From Arthrobacter globiformis (GTDB taxonomy: Bacteria > Actinomycetota > Actinomycetes > Actinomycetales > Micrococcaceae), in NCBI RefSeq assembly GCF_030818015.1, contig NZ_JAUSZX010000001.1, positions 3,968,001-4,032,000 on the forward strand: a stretch of 64,000 nucleotides of DNA, read 5' to 3'. The position numbers were made by a program, and so were the translations under genes. Below the pieces are notes generated by a model. The model was not told where the DNA came from. It saw nothing but the letters and a program-made list of their open reading frames with translations, and did no database searches. Shown here piece by piece: positions 8,394 through 16,852 of the stretch. How positions within the stretch are numbered: position 1 is the first letter of the stretch; every line of letters starts with the position of its first letter.

Positions 8394-9960
8394 TGGACGG
8401 CTGCTCGAGCATGCCGCGCCGTGACGCTTCCATGACCGATTCGAGCTGCGAGTGGGTTCCAAGCTTGGCGAAGATCGCCTTCACATAGCCGCGGCAGGTG
8501 TTGAGGGAGATGTCCAGCTTGCTGGCCACTTCCTTCGACCCGTGGCCGCCGGCCATCAGCCGCAGCACATCCAGTTCCCTGGGCGTCAGCACGGGTCCGC
8601 CGGGCTCCACCACGCGGGCCGCGGGAGCCGGGGCAGGTGTCGACATGCCCAGCTGGGCCACCAGGGAGGGGTGGACCACCATGTTGCCGGCCCGAGCGTA
8701 ACGGAGGGTGTCCAGCAGGGTGGACAATGATCCGCCCTTCGGCAGGAAGGCGCAGATGCCCATCGAGGCGGCGGTCCGCAACGCTTCCGGCGTCGGGTCG
8801 CCGGTGAGCATGACGATCCGGGTGTTCGGGGCGTCGGCCAGGATCCGGGCAGCGGCGGTGAGGCCATCGCCGTCGGGCAGATGGAAGTCCATGATAACGA
8901 CGTCGGGCTTGAGGGCGATGCTCTGCTCCACTCCGCTCTTCGCGGTGGTGGCCGAGGCGACACTCCGCAGGTCGGGCTCGCGGTCGAGGGCCGCCGTCAG
9001 CAGTTCGGTGAACGTGCTGTGGTCGTCGATCGTCAGGATGCTGATTTCCCGGGTGATTTGCGATGTTGCCGGGATGGCAGCGTCAGAATCTGAGAGTTCC
9101 ATTTCGTCCTCGCTGGCAGCCGTTGCCTGCAGCAGCCGTGCGTGTGCTTCCCGCAGCGGACGTCCCGGGAGGCAGCCGATCTCCTGGTCCATGACCCGGC
9201 GGCAGCGCCCGTAGGCCCGCAGTGCTTCCATGTATTGCCCGGATTCTTCGAGGCCCAGGACCAGGGCGGTCCAGGCGCGCTCGTTGATGGGATCGTCCAC
9301 CAGCAGTTCGCTGGCCAGGGCCACCGCGCGCTCCGGGTGCCCGACGGCGACAGCGGCTTCCGCGGCCCGCGCCTTGATGCTGGCGACGCGTGCGGAGTGG
9401 AGCGCACGCTCCTCCTCGGCCCAGCCGGCCAGCAGCTCATCGCCGAGCAGCGGCACCGAGGTGATGTCGAGGGCCTTCTCGAGCAGCCGGAAGGATTCCT
9501 CCGGAGAGGCATGTCCGGCCTGCTTGAGCAGGTCATCGAAACGGTCGAGGTCAAGGTCAACCATGCTGCGGTCCATCATGTAGCCGCCTGTGACCGTGCG
9601 GAGGGCACCGCCCTTGCCGCTCCCCGGCTGGAGGTGCCGGCGCAGCACACTGACGTAGCTTTCCAGTGTGGACAGGGCCTCAGCCGGCGGCTGGCCGTTC
9701 CACAGAATATCGATCAGGTGGTTTTTGGAGACCGGGGTCCCCAGCTTGAGCAACAGGATTTCAAGGACCTGGCGGGGTTTGGGGCCGCCAAGTTCGTGGG
9801 ATCCGATCACCACGCCGCCGCGGCGGACACGGAGCGGACCAAGGATGTTGATGGACAACTTCGTTGTTGTGCCACCGGCGTCTTCCGCTGAGTTAGGCAT
9901 GTACTCGTCGTCATTGACTCTCCGGGACCAACGAGTATCTTCTGCAACCGTCTGAACCAT
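8386..9960 (-). CDS. Composite response regulator: SARP (winged helix + BTAD), receiver and LuxR helix-turn-helix
   Basis: Regulator of 524 aa with two separate DNA-binding modules. Residues about 35-130 form a SARP winged helix (INILGPLRV, PKPRQVLEILLL, LRTVTGGYMM). About 135-285 is a BTAD helical repeat domain (ERAWTALVLGLEESG, EALRAYGRCRRVM). About 305-425 is a receiver with TIDDH, phospho-acceptor VIMDFHLPDGDG and conserved lysine FLPKGG. The C terminus is a LuxR/GerE helix-turn-helix (LTPRELDVLRLMAGG, SKEVASKLDISLNT). The ATG at 9960 has AGGTG upstream; an in-frame ATG at 9900 is an alternative. It is the first gene of an operon with the kinase. The combination is unusual. Confidence 0.88.
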   Translation of the reverse strand: MVQTVAEDTRWSRRVNDDEYMPNSAEDAGGTTTKLSINILGPLRVRRGGVVIGSHELGGPKPRQVLEILLLKLGTPVSKNHLIDILWNGQPPAEALSTLESYVSVLRRHLQPGSGKGGALRTVTGGYMMDRSMVDLDLDRFDDLLKQAGHASPEESFRLLEKALDITSVPLLGDELLAGWAEEERALHSARVASIKARAAEAAVAVGHPERAVALASELLVDDPINERAWTALVLGLEESGQYMEALRAYGRCRRVMDQEIGCLPGRPLREAHARLLQATAASEDEMELSDSDAAIPATSQITREISILTIDDHSTFTELLTAALDREPDLRSVASATTAKSGVEQSIALKPDVVIMDFHLPDGDGLTAAARILADAPNTRIVMLTGDPTPEALRTAASMGICAFLPKGGSLSTLLDTLRYARAGNMVVHPSLVAQLGMSTPAPAPAARVVEPGGPVLTPRELDVLRLMAGGHGSKEVASKLDISLNTCRGYVKAIFAKLGTHSQLESVMEASRRGMLEQPSNG

Positions 9961-10447
9961 TTGTCTGCACCTACTATCCCCATGAACTGCATTCCCCATG
10001 AATGGCTTGGATTCATACTTGTCACTCAGGCAAGTATGGGCACGAGTAGCGAGTACTCGAATTTCGGCCGGGACACTACTTGGGTGCCTTTGCATCGAGC
10101 GGGCCACCACTCGGTTGGGCCGGCCCTAGGCCACCCTGAAGCCCGCCGGGAGGTCGGCAGCGGGCCCAGAAACACCAAGTTTTTCCCAAGAACCCGGGGC
10201 TACATTCGTAGTACCGCAGTTAGAGCGGCACTACTGCGATCCTCGTCCCCGGAGGACCGCCGAATCAGCATGAAATGGGTGATCCAATGAGGCGGACCAT
10301 GGCCGGCCCGGGTACAACCAAGTACTCCGAGTACTCGGCGATGAGCGTCTTTGGCGGCCGCTCCGGATTTCAAAAAAATTCTGCGCCGTGGGCCCTGGCA
10401 CACGTCGTGTTACGAACGACACACATTAAAAAAGGCCGGGTAGTCCC
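9961..10447. promoter_or_regulatory. Divergent control region with repeated GAGTACTC palindromes
   Basis: This 487-bp gap lies between the SARP-regulator operon and the forward kinase gene, and no gene was found in it. It holds the perfect 8-bp palindrome GAGTACTC at 10051-10058 and again at 10329-10336, the second next to a further AGTACTC half at 10321-10327. It also holds an inverted repeat GTAGTACCGC (10208-10217) / GCGGCACTAC (10225-10234) with one mismatch and a 7-base loop. The spacing on both sides of the gap suggests operators for one or both regulators, but this is inference. Confidence 0.45.
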
Positions 10448-12190
10448 ATGAATGCGGCCGGCGCACTGCGCACGGAAATCCATTCCGTCCGCTTCCGGTT
10501 GCTGGCCACGCTGCTCGTCTTCATGGCTGTGGGCCTCTTTGTTGCCGGCGCGGCCACCCATGCGGCGCAGCTGAAAAGCCTCAATGACCGCGTCAACGCC
10601 GAGCTGCTGCAGCCGCGCAGCAACCTGGACGACTTGGCGAGCCGCGGCTCGCCAAACAACGGCGGTGCGGCCTACACCTCGCTGCACGATCTGTTTACGA
10701 CCTATTTGCGCAACGGGGCGCCCGGAGGCGACGAGTCCGTGATGACCATGGTTCGGGGCGGCAACGTCATCCTGCCCCGGGCAAAGCAAGCAACCAACCT
10801 GAACACGGCGGCCGTCACCGACCATGTCTGGGACTGGAGTGTGCCCGGACAGACCGTGATGCGCGATATTGAGCTTGACGGCCGGCAGGTCCGCCTGGCC
10901 ATCACGTCCGTTTCCCTGGCTCGGGGCCGCCAGGACCAGGGCCTGCTGATTGCCTCAAGCGAGATCGGCGCCCAGCGCGCCGAGGTTTTCGGTTCCATGT
11001 GGACGTTCGCCCTGGCGTCCCTGGTGACGCTCGCGCTGACCGGATTGGTGGGCTTCCTTGTCACCGGGCGGTTGCTGCGTCCCGTCCGTCGGCTCCGCGA
11101 AGCCACGGAAGCCACCACCTTTGAGGACCTGACAAAGCGGGTTGAGGTGCCGGACAGCACGGACGACGTGGCCCAGCTGGCCATGAACTTCAACCGCATG
11201 CTCGAACGGCTGGAGTCCGGCTTCGACAACCAGCGCCGCTTCGTCCACGACGCCAGCCACGAGCTGCGCACCCCCATGACCATCATCCGCGGCTACCTGG
11301 AGCTGCTCCGCGCCGGGGATCCCGACGACGTCGACCAGACCCGCATGCTCCTCCTGGACGAGCTGGACCGGATGCAGGTACTGGTGGACGACCTGCTGCT
11401 CCTTGCCCGCAGCGGCCGGCCGGACTTCGTGACTCCCGCCTGGGTGGAGGCCGACGACCTCCTGGAGGACGTCCTGAACCGGGTCCGGGTCCTCGGCGAG
11501 CGCCAGTGGCACCTGGACGCCAAGCCCGGCGGCCTGATCCGCGTCGACCGCCGCCGGCTTACCCAGGCGCTGGAGCAGCTCGCCGCGAACGCGGTCAAAT
11601 ACACCTCCGAGTCGGACCGGATATCGGTCGGGGGCGCGTGGGTGGAGAACGACGACGGCACCCCCCAAAGCGGTCGGGCGGTAGTTGTGCGGGAGCTGGC
11701 AGACTCGGCATCCAGGGAGCTGGAGATCTGGGTGTCGGACACCGGCACCGGCATTCCGGCGGACGACCATGAGCGCATCTTCGAGCGCTTCGGCAAGGGC
11801 AGCAACTCGGCGGCCTCGGAGGGCTCGGGCCTGGGGCTGTCCATCGTAAAGGCCATCGCCGAGGCGCATGGCGGCAGTGTGCTGCTGGAGTCCGAGGAGG
11901 GCAAGGGCAGCCGCTTCGTGCTCCGGATCCCCTCCGGCGGCAAGGACGCGGGCGGCGAAACGGATGATTCCCCCGCCGCGGACAGCGCCGGCCGAAGCGG
12001 CAGCGGCACCGAAGCCCCGGGCTTTGAGGGCCCCGCGATCAGGGGACCCGCGGTGAGGGGACCCGCCGTGAAGGGCCCCGCTGCCAAGGGACCGCGACAC
12101 AAGGGAACGGGCGCCGCAGGCGGCAAACCGAAGCCGGCCGGACCGGCGTCGGGCATTGAACTGGCCACCCGGGCGGGAGGCACGCCTTGA
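10448..12190 (+). CDS. HAMP-containing sensor histidine kinase with Gly-Pro repeat tail
   Basis: Orthodox membrane kinase of 580 aa. Membrane segments lie at about 15-38 and 180-208, with an extracytoplasmic loop between. A HAMP domain (RLLRPVRRLREATEA) follows, then the H-box FVHDASHELRTPMTIIRGYL with the phospho-histidine near 271. The ATPase has LAANAVKYT, WVSDTGTGIPADDHERIFERF and SGLGLSIVKAIAEAHGGSV. After the catalytic core, residues about 500-580 form a low-complexity tail with five near-tandem copies of GPA(V/A/I)(R/K), which is unusual. Its stop overlaps the TTG start of the regulator gene (TTGA), so the pair is translationally coupled. Confidence 0.92.
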   Translation: MNAAGALRTEIHSVRFRLLATLLVFMAVGLFVAGAATHAAQLKSLNDRVNAELLQPRSNLDDLASRGSPNNGGAAYTSLHDLFTTYLRNGAPGGDESVMTMVRGGNVILPRAKQATNLNTAAVTDHVWDWSVPGQTVMRDIELDGRQVRLAITSVSLARGRQDQGLLIASSEIGAQRAEVFGSMWTFALASLVTLALTGLVGFLVTGRLLRPVRRLREATEATTFEDLTKRVEVPDSTDDVAQLAMNFNRMLERLESGFDNQRRFVHDASHELRTPMTIIRGYLELLRAGDPDDVDQTRMLLLDELDRMQVLVDDLLLLARSGRPDFVTPAWVEADDLLEDVLNRVRVLGERQWHLDAKPGGLIRVDRRRLTQALEQLAANAVKYTSESDRISVGGAWVENDDGTPQSGRAVVVRELADSASRELEIWVSDTGTGIPADDHERIFERFGKGSNSAASEGSGLGLSIVKAIAEAHGGSVLLESEEGKGSRFVLRIPSGGKDAGGETDDSPAADSAGRSGSGTEAPGFEGPAIRGPAVRGPAVKGPAAKGPRHKGTGAAGGKPKPAGPASGIELATRAGGTP

Positions 12191-12921
12191 CCCGGATCCT
12201 GATCGCCGACGACGAGCCGCGCATCGCGGCCTTCCTCGCCAAGGGCCTCACGGCGGCCGGCTACACCACCACCCAGGTCTCCGACGGGGTGAAAGCACTG
12301 GATTACGCCACGTCCGGGGAGTTCGACCTCCTCATCCTGGACATCGGCATGCCCAGGATGGACGGCCTCACCGTCCTCAAGAACCTCCGCGACATGCACT
12401 CCACGATTCCGGTGATCATCTTGACGGCGGCGGACAGCCTCGAAAGCACGGTAGCGGCGCTCGACGGCGGTGCGGACGACTACATGACCAAACCCTTCCG
12501 GTTCGAGGAACTGCTCTCCCGCATCAAGCTACGGCTCCGGGGCGCGCAGGCGGTGACCTCCGCCCCGACATTCGTCTGCGGCGACCTGTCGCTCGACGTG
12601 AACCTGCGCACTGCCGAGATCGGCGGCCGCGTGATCGACCTGTCCGCGCGGGAGTTCGTCATGGCCCGGACGTTCATGGAGAACGCCGGCAAGGTGCTCA
12701 GCCGCGAGCAGCTCCTGAGCCGGGTGTGGGGCTACCACTTCGAGGGGTCCTCCAATGTGGTGGACGTATATGTGCGGTACCTGCGGAACAAGCTCGGCCA
12801 GGACCGCATCCAGACCGTCCGCGGCGTGGGCTACCGCCTCGTGTGCCTGCCCGGCCCCTCCGCAGCAGCTCCCGATGATGCAGCCGGTACCGGTGATGAT
12901 GCAGAAGGCCAGTCGATTTAG
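12187..12921 (+). CDS. OmpR-family response regulator
   Basis: DNA-binding partner of the upstream kinase, 244 aa. The receiver has IADDEPR, phospho-acceptor LLILDIGMPRMDG near residue 54 and the lysine in YMTKPFRFEELL. The winged helix spans about 130-225 (LSAREFVMARTFMENAGKVLSREQLL, VDVYVRYLRNKL, IQTVRGVGYRL). The start is TTG at 12187 with GGGAGG about 8 bases upstream, sharing two bases with the kinase stop. A short acidic tail ends the protein. Direct repeats TCTCATCC just downstream suggest that it controls the exported-protein gene that follows. Confidence 0.92.
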   Translation: MTRILIADDEPRIAAFLAKGLTAAGYTTTQVSDGVKALDYATSGEFDLLILDIGMPRMDGLTVLKNLRDMHSTIPVIILTAADSLESTVAALDGGADDYMTKPFRFEELLSRIKLRLRGAQAVTSAPTFVCGDLSLDVNLRTAEIGGRVIDLSAREFVMARTFMENAGKVLSREQLLSRVWGYHFEGSSNVVDVYVRYLRNKLGQDRIQTVRGVGYRLVCLPGPSAAAPDDAAGTGDDAEGQSI

Positions 12922-12968
12922 GCCTCCCTGCCCACCCAACGCCGGGCCGCCGGGTTGCATGAGAAGAC

Positions 12969-12987
12969 TCTCATCCGCGTCTCATCC
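12969..12987 (+). promoter_or_regulatory. Paired direct repeats, candidate OmpR-type operator
   Basis: TCTCATCC occurs at 12969-12976 and again at 12980-12987, an 11-base period on the same helix face, as is typical of OmpR-family binding sites. The pair lies 48 bases after the regulator stop and 52 bases before the ATG of the exported-protein gene. Confidence 0.5.
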
Positions 12988-13038
12988 CTGCCTCACCTTC
13001 ACGCCTCAAAGTTGTTTCACGAAGGAGGTGGCAGGCCG

Positions 13039-13551
13039 ATGAAGAGGTGGTTGTTGCTGAGCATTCCGCTGGTGGGTCTCGCCAGCATCACCGTCTGGGC
13101 GCAGGCTGTCACCGGGGCGCCGACAGGTCAGGAACCCGGCGTGATTGTTCGTGGACCGGACCCCCGCGACTCGGCCCTGAACATCGACGGCTTCACTGAA
13201 ACCCTGCGACTGTCGCCGCTCACCCACCCCAAGGCCGGGCCCAGGGCCTCGTCACCGGCGCTCAAATCGGCGCCGCTGAACCCTGCCACCTCCTCCCCTC
13301 TCTCCACGAAAGCAGCGGAACCTGCTCGGACCGGGCCGGCACCAGACGACCCAGCCGATTCCAGCGAAGACCCCGACGTATCCTCCAATGATTCCGGCGT
13401 CGAGCTTGTGGAGCCGGCCCAGGTCACTTCCCCGGCAGTGGAACCCACTGACAATTCGACGTCCTCGAGCCAGCTCGACGGAAAAGGCGGTCTCACCGGC
13501 AACAACGGTCTCTCCGGCACCAACGGCAGGAGTGGCAGCAGCAATGAATAA
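13039..13551 (+). CDS. Exported Ser/Pro/Gly-rich protein of a recurring two-gene module (copy A)
   Basis: Protein of 170 aa of unknown function. A signal peptide covers about residues 1-26 (MKRWLLLSIPLVGLASITVW); the mature part is low-complexity and acidic, with a Gly/Asn/Ser tail (LDGKGGL, then GLSGTNGRSG). No cysteine, lipobox or enzyme motif is seen. The ATG at 13039 has a near-ideal ribosome site, GAAGGAGGTG (13021-13030). It lies 117 bases after the OmpR regulator with direct repeats between, and it overlaps the upstream open frame of the next gene. A similar exported protein with GDDKGG motifs is paired with the paralogue of that next gene at 18.7-19.6 kb. Confidence 0.75.
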   Translation: MKRWLLLSIPLVGLASITVWAQAVTGAPTGQEPGVIVRGPDPRDSALNIDGFTETLRLSPLTHPKAGPRASSPALKSAPLNPATSSPLSTKAAEPARTGPAPDDPADSSEDPDVSSNDSGVELVEPAQVTSPAVEPTDNSTSSSQLDGKGGLTGNNGLSGTNGRSGSSNE

Positions 13552-13606
13552 GCGCACGCGGCGGCAACCCGAAGATGCAGTTTCCCCCCGCAATAAGGAG
13601 CCAGTG

Positions 13607-13924
13607 ATGCACACGGAATTCCGCGATCTGTATGAACCTATTCCGCCGGAGCGATGGGGCTCCACGGTCGACTCCGCCTACGGTCAGCCGACCACCGTGA
13701 TGGTGGACGACTCGGAACTCCATCAACAGGTTCTGGACATCATCCACAATGTGCTCGCCACAGCCGATCCGCGGTCCGACGTCAGGCGCCGGCTCCTGCG
13801 CCACCTGGCAGAGAACCCCGGGCATCCCGAACAGGCACTGCTGGACCACCTGCGCGACAGGAACCGACGCGGCGGTCGTTCCCCGCGCGCCGACCGGGCT
13901 TCAACAGTCGATCCGCACGTCTAG
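13607..13924 (+). CDS. 105-residue protein with LLRHL-PGHPEQA motif (copy A)
   Basis: Small soluble protein that I do not recognise. The C-terminal half reads as a helical unit: LHQQVLDIIHNVLATADP, then RRLLRHLAENPGHPEQALLD and HLRDRNRRG. The same unit occurs in the gene at 18674, which is also exactly 105 residues long. The ATG at 13607 is chosen because AAGGAG lies six bases upstream and because it gives this equal length; an in-frame ATG at 13544 overlaps the exported-protein gene by 8 bases and is the alternative. The neighbours are the exported protein and the OmpR-type two-component system. A binding or regulatory partner role is possible but not shown. Confidence 0.75.
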   Translation: MHTEFRDLYEPIPPERWGSTVDSAYGQPTTVMVDDSELHQQVLDIIHNVLATADPRSDVRRRLLRHLAENPGHPEQALLDHLRDRNRRGGRSPRADRASTVDPHV

Positions 13925-13958
13925 CAGACGGAAAACGCAGCTACAGCTGCCCACAGAC

Positions 13959-13986
13959 CGGGTACCCGCCGCGGCACGGGTACCCG
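13959..13986. repeat. Two CGGGTACCCG palindromes
   Basis: CGGGTACCCG, a perfect 10-bp palindrome, occurs at 13959-13968 and 13977-13986. The copies can also pair with each other around an 8-base loop. The position, 35 bases past the stop of copy A, fits a terminator without a U-tract or a tandem operator. Confidence 0.4.
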
Positions 13987-14066
13987 ACGCATGTCCGGGT
14001 CCAGGTGGGTTTGTATGGTCCCTGTGTCCGGGCCCCTCTGTCCGGGCCCCGATGAGAAGTGGCCCG

Positions 14067-14462
14067 TCAGAAGAGCAGCAGCACGAAGCCCACCACAGTG
14101 CTGAGGATGCCCACTCCGGTCAGGATCCAGCCGAGGATCAGGATGATGTTGTCGTGCTTGGGGGGTCTCAGGCCCCAGCGCGACGGGTGGCAGAGGTCGT
14201 AATGCAGCTCCACCTTGGTGCCGGCCACCAGGCCCCGGGCGACGTCGGAGTCCACCAGGGTCTGGCGCGGGACGTTCTCCTGGTCCGTCCAGCGGAAGCC
14301 GGTGAAGCCGCCGGCGGTGTACACCTCACCCGTTGTTTTGGTCCAGGCGCAGCGGCGCCGTTCGATAATCAGTCCCCACACGAGCAACGGCGCGCCGGGG
14401 AGCAAGCCCACCCACGTCATCATTTCCAGGATGGGGCCAAGTACATCCGCGATACCGCCCAT
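14067..14462 (-). CDS. Small membrane protein, function unknown
   Basis: Protein of 131 aa with a membrane segment at each end: about 12-32 (LEMMTWVGLLPGAPLLVWGL) and 105-130 (IILILGWILTGVGILSTVVG). A hydrophilic loop of about 70 residues lies between and includes GEVYTAGGFTGFRW and LVAGTKVELHYD. The layout recalls DUF3592-type proteins, but I cannot assign a family with confidence. It is convergent with copy A of the two-gene module and lies 49 bases after the next minus-strand gene. Confidence 0.6.
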   Translation of the reverse strand: MGGIADVLGPILEMMTWVGLLPGAPLLVWGLIIERRRCAWTKTTGEVYTAGGFTGFRWTDQENVPRQTLVDSDVARGLVAGTKVELHYDLCHPSRWGLRPPKHDNIILILGWILTGVGILSTVVGFVLLLF

Positions 14463-14511
14463 GCACCAACTTTAGCCGCCGGCCGGCATGCATTTAGCCC
14501 AATACAGGGCG

Positions 14512-14700
14512 TCAGCTGCCGGTTTCCTCGGGGTGCTCACGGGCCCGCTTCGCGTCGGGGGTTTCGCCCTGCTGCGGGATGAAATCCGGGTCCAGTTTGG
14601 TGCTGAGGTCGGTTTCATCGCCCGCAGGTTCGTCGCGGCCGGTTTCGTCACGGACCGGTTCTTCGGAAACAGTGCGGGTCTCGTCTGGGTTTTCGGTCAT
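14512..14700 (-). CDS. Small acidic protein, function unknown
   Basis: Protein of 62 residues dominated by Glu, Asp, Thr and Arg (MTENPDETRTVSEE at the start, PQQGETPDAKRAREHPEE near the end); probably disordered. The ATG at 14700 is preferred to the upstream start at 14805, which would add a Gly/Cys stretch of no recognisable type. A short G-run lies just upstream. It could be a spurious frame, although the composition resembles small hypothetical proteins common in this group. Confidence 0.45.
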   Translation of the reverse strand: MTENPDETRTVSEEPVRDETGRDEPAGDETDLSTKLDPDFIPQQGETPDAKRAREHPEETGS

Positions 14701-14825
14701 GCCCCCAACGTAATGCCCGCGGCCCTGCAGAGTCGAGCATCCACCGGCGCCGAGGATCCCGGGCAGCAGGGCACACCCACCGGGCGGACAGGCGACTCCC
14801 AGCAAACTGTGACACCCTTGTTACG

Positions 14826-15782
14826 ATGACTTTCCAGCTCAGGGACCCCCGCCGTAAGAAGCAAGGCCGCCAACAGCAGGGCCGTCAGAAGCCGCGCCGG
14901 CAGCCGTCAGCCCGACGGATGCGCCTGGCAGCGGGCACCGGCTTCCTCTTCGCCGTGGCCACTCTGGCCTGCGCCACGGGCCTCGCCGCCACCTACTATT
15001 ACTTCGTCCGGACCACCACGGGCCAGTTCATCGACGAGTCTGCCCTCGTGGAGGCCGTGGAAATCCATGGGCCCGCGGGCAAGGTGACCACCCGGTTCCT
15101 GGACTGGCTGCCCACCATCTCCCTCGTGATGGCCGCCGTCGTCGTTCTTCTGGTGACCGTGATTCACCGCCGCTGGCGGGCCGCGGGCATTGCCGTTGCG
15201 GCGTGCGTCGCGGCGAACATCGCCACGCAGGTGCTCAAGGACCTGCTGCCGCTGCGGCCGCACCGGGGCGTGGAAACGCTGGAGCTGAACTCGCTGCCGT
15301 CCGGGCACACCACGCTGGCGGCGTCCGCGGCGGCGGCCGTGTTCCTGATGGCGTCCCCGCGATGGCGCCCGTTGGCAGGCTTTGTCGGCGGTACGTTTGC
15401 GATCGCCTCGGGCATGTCCACGCTGGTGAACCAGTGGCACCGGCCGGCGGACGTGGTGGCGGCGTTCCTGGTGGTGGGCTGCTTCATGATTCCCGCGGGC
15501 TGGCTGATTCTCCGCAACGACGGCCACGAGTGGAACGTCTGGGACGGCTTCGGCGGGCACTGGGGTTCGGCGCGGCTGTGGATCGGGCTGCCTGTGGTGC
15601 TGGGGCTGGCCTCTGCAGCGGTGTCCGTGTACTCGCTCGTCATGATCGTTCCGGGCGTCGGCCAGGAGGCCAGCACCACCAACTACTTCTGGGCGGGCAT
15701 CTCGCTGATCGTCATCGCCGGGTACCTGGCCACCGTGGCCACGACGTCCCTGTTCGCATACGCCGTCCGACGCCGGGACTAA
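14826..15782 (+). CDS. PAP2-family membrane phosphatase
   Basis: Integral membrane phosphatase of 318 aa, probably acting on lipid or isoprenoid phosphates at the outer face of the membrane. A basic N-terminal tail (about 35 residues rich in Arg, Lys and Gln) precedes several membrane segments. The three PAP2 motifs are visible: KDLLPLRPHRG near 140, SLPSGHTTLAASAAAA near 158, and NQWHRPADVVAAFLVV near 202. The substrate is not predictable. The ATG at 14826 is close to the divergent small acidic gene. A large palindrome follows the stop. Confidence 0.88.
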   Translation: MTFQLRDPRRKKQGRQQQGRQKPRRQPSARRMRLAAGTGFLFAVATLACATGLAATYYYFVRTTTGQFIDESALVEAVEIHGPAGKVTTRFLDWLPTISLVMAAVVVLLVTVIHRRWRAAGIAVAACVAANIATQVLKDLLPLRPHRGVETLELNSLPSGHTTLAASAAAAVFLMASPRWRPLAGFVGGTFAIASGMSTLVNQWHRPADVVAAFLVVGCFMIPAGWLILRNDGHEWNVWDGFGGHWGSARLWIGLPVVLGLASAAVSVYSLVMIVPGVGQEASTTNYFWAGISLIVIAGYLATVATTSLFAYAVRRRD

Positions 15783-15816
15783 TCAAGGCGCTGACCTCAC
15801 CGTCACCTTCCCCCCA

Positions 15817-15883
15817 CCCAACTAGGTAGCACCACAGGGCGTTCTCAGCCCTGAAAACGCCCTGAGGTGCTACTCAGTTGGGG
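15817..15883. repeat. 67-bp palindrome, covarying-arm family (copy 1)
   Basis: Arms of 27 bp (15817-15843 and 15857-15883) differ at only 3 pairs. The ends read CCCAACT / AGTTGGG and the centre TCAGCCCTGA. The same ends and centre, but a different arm, occur at 19946-20011. It lies 35 bases after the PAP2 stop and can form a strong hairpin in either transcript, so terminator function is likely. Confidence 0.8.
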
Positions 15884-15994
15884 ATGCGCAACCTTTACAA
15901 GCCCCGCCGGGGAGCCCACAATAAGTCGCACCACAGCCTCCACAGACTCAGCTGGGCGCTGTTACTGGACCTGCGAAAGCAGAGGTGCGCAGAC

Positions 15995-16852
15995 ATGAAC
16001 GACCAAGCCGAGGCGGACAAGGCCCTGAAGGAAAAACACCGGGCCATGTGGGCGCAGGGCGACTACCCTGCCCTAGCCAGCGAGCTCCTCCTGGATCTGG
16101 GCGCCATCCTGGTGGAGGCCTGCAACATCAAACCGCGGCAGCGCGTCCTGGATGTGGGCGCGGGCGCCGGCAATGCGGCCATCCCCGCGGCCATGATGGG
16201 TGCGCGGGTGATAGCCAGCGATCTCACCCCGGAGATGTTCGACGCCGGTCGTCGGCAGGCTGCCGACCGCGGCGTTGAGCTCGAGTGGGTGGAGGCCGAC
16301 GTCGAAAACCTTCCCTTTGCGGACAGCGAATTCGATGTCGTCATGTCCTGCCTCGGCGCCATGTTCGCCCCGCACCACCAGCCGACCGCCGACGAATGGG
16401 TGCGTGTCTGCAAGCCAGGCGGGACCATCGGCCTGCTGCACTGGACACCCGAGGGCTTCGTCGGGCAGATGTTCTCCACCATGAAACCCTTCGCTCCCCC
16501 GCCCCCGCCCGGCGCGCAGCCAGCGCCGCTGTGGGGCAGCGAAGACCATGTCCGTGAGCTGTTCGGCGACCGGCTGGGCGAGATCCGGGCGCAAAAGCGG
16601 ACAGTCGCAGTCACCAGCTTCCGCCAGCCCGAAGACTTCCTGCACTATTTCAAGTCGCACTACGGCCCCACCATCTCCGTGTACAAGTCGCTGTCCGGTG
16701 ACGAGGTGAAGGCCAGGGCCCTGGACGACGCACTCACGGAACTTGCCAGCACGTACATCGAAGCCCACGGCGACACGCCCTCGCAGATGGAATGGGAGTA
16801 TCTGCTGCTCACGGCGAAGACCAATGCCAAGCCCCAGGAAACCGGGCTGTGA
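15995..16852 (+). CDS. Class I SAM-dependent methyltransferase
   Basis: Methyltransferase of 285 aa. The SAM-binding motif I is VLDVGAGAGNAAIPAA near residue 50, followed by the acidic motif II VIASDLTPEMF, motif LEWVEADVENLPF near 92 and FDVVMSCLGAMFAPHHQ near 105. It resembles the UbiE/Methyltransf_11 group; the substrate is unknown. The ATG at 15995 has AGAGGTG seven bases upstream; longer frames to 15878 run through intergenic DNA. Its stop overlaps the GTG start of the aminotransferase (GTGA), so the two form an operon. Confidence 0.88.
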   Translation: MNDQAEADKALKEKHRAMWAQGDYPALASELLLDLGAILVEACNIKPRQRVLDVGAGAGNAAIPAAMMGARVIASDLTPEMFDAGRRQAADRGVELEWVEADVENLPFADSEFDVVMSCLGAMFAPHHQPTADEWVRVCKPGGTIGLLHWTPEGFVGQMFSTMKPFAPPPPPGAQPAPLWGSEDHVRELFGDRLGEIRAQKRTVAVTSFRQPEDFLHYFKSHYGPTISVYKSLSGDEVKARALDDALTELASTYIEAHGDTPSQMEWEYLLLTAKTNAKPQETGL

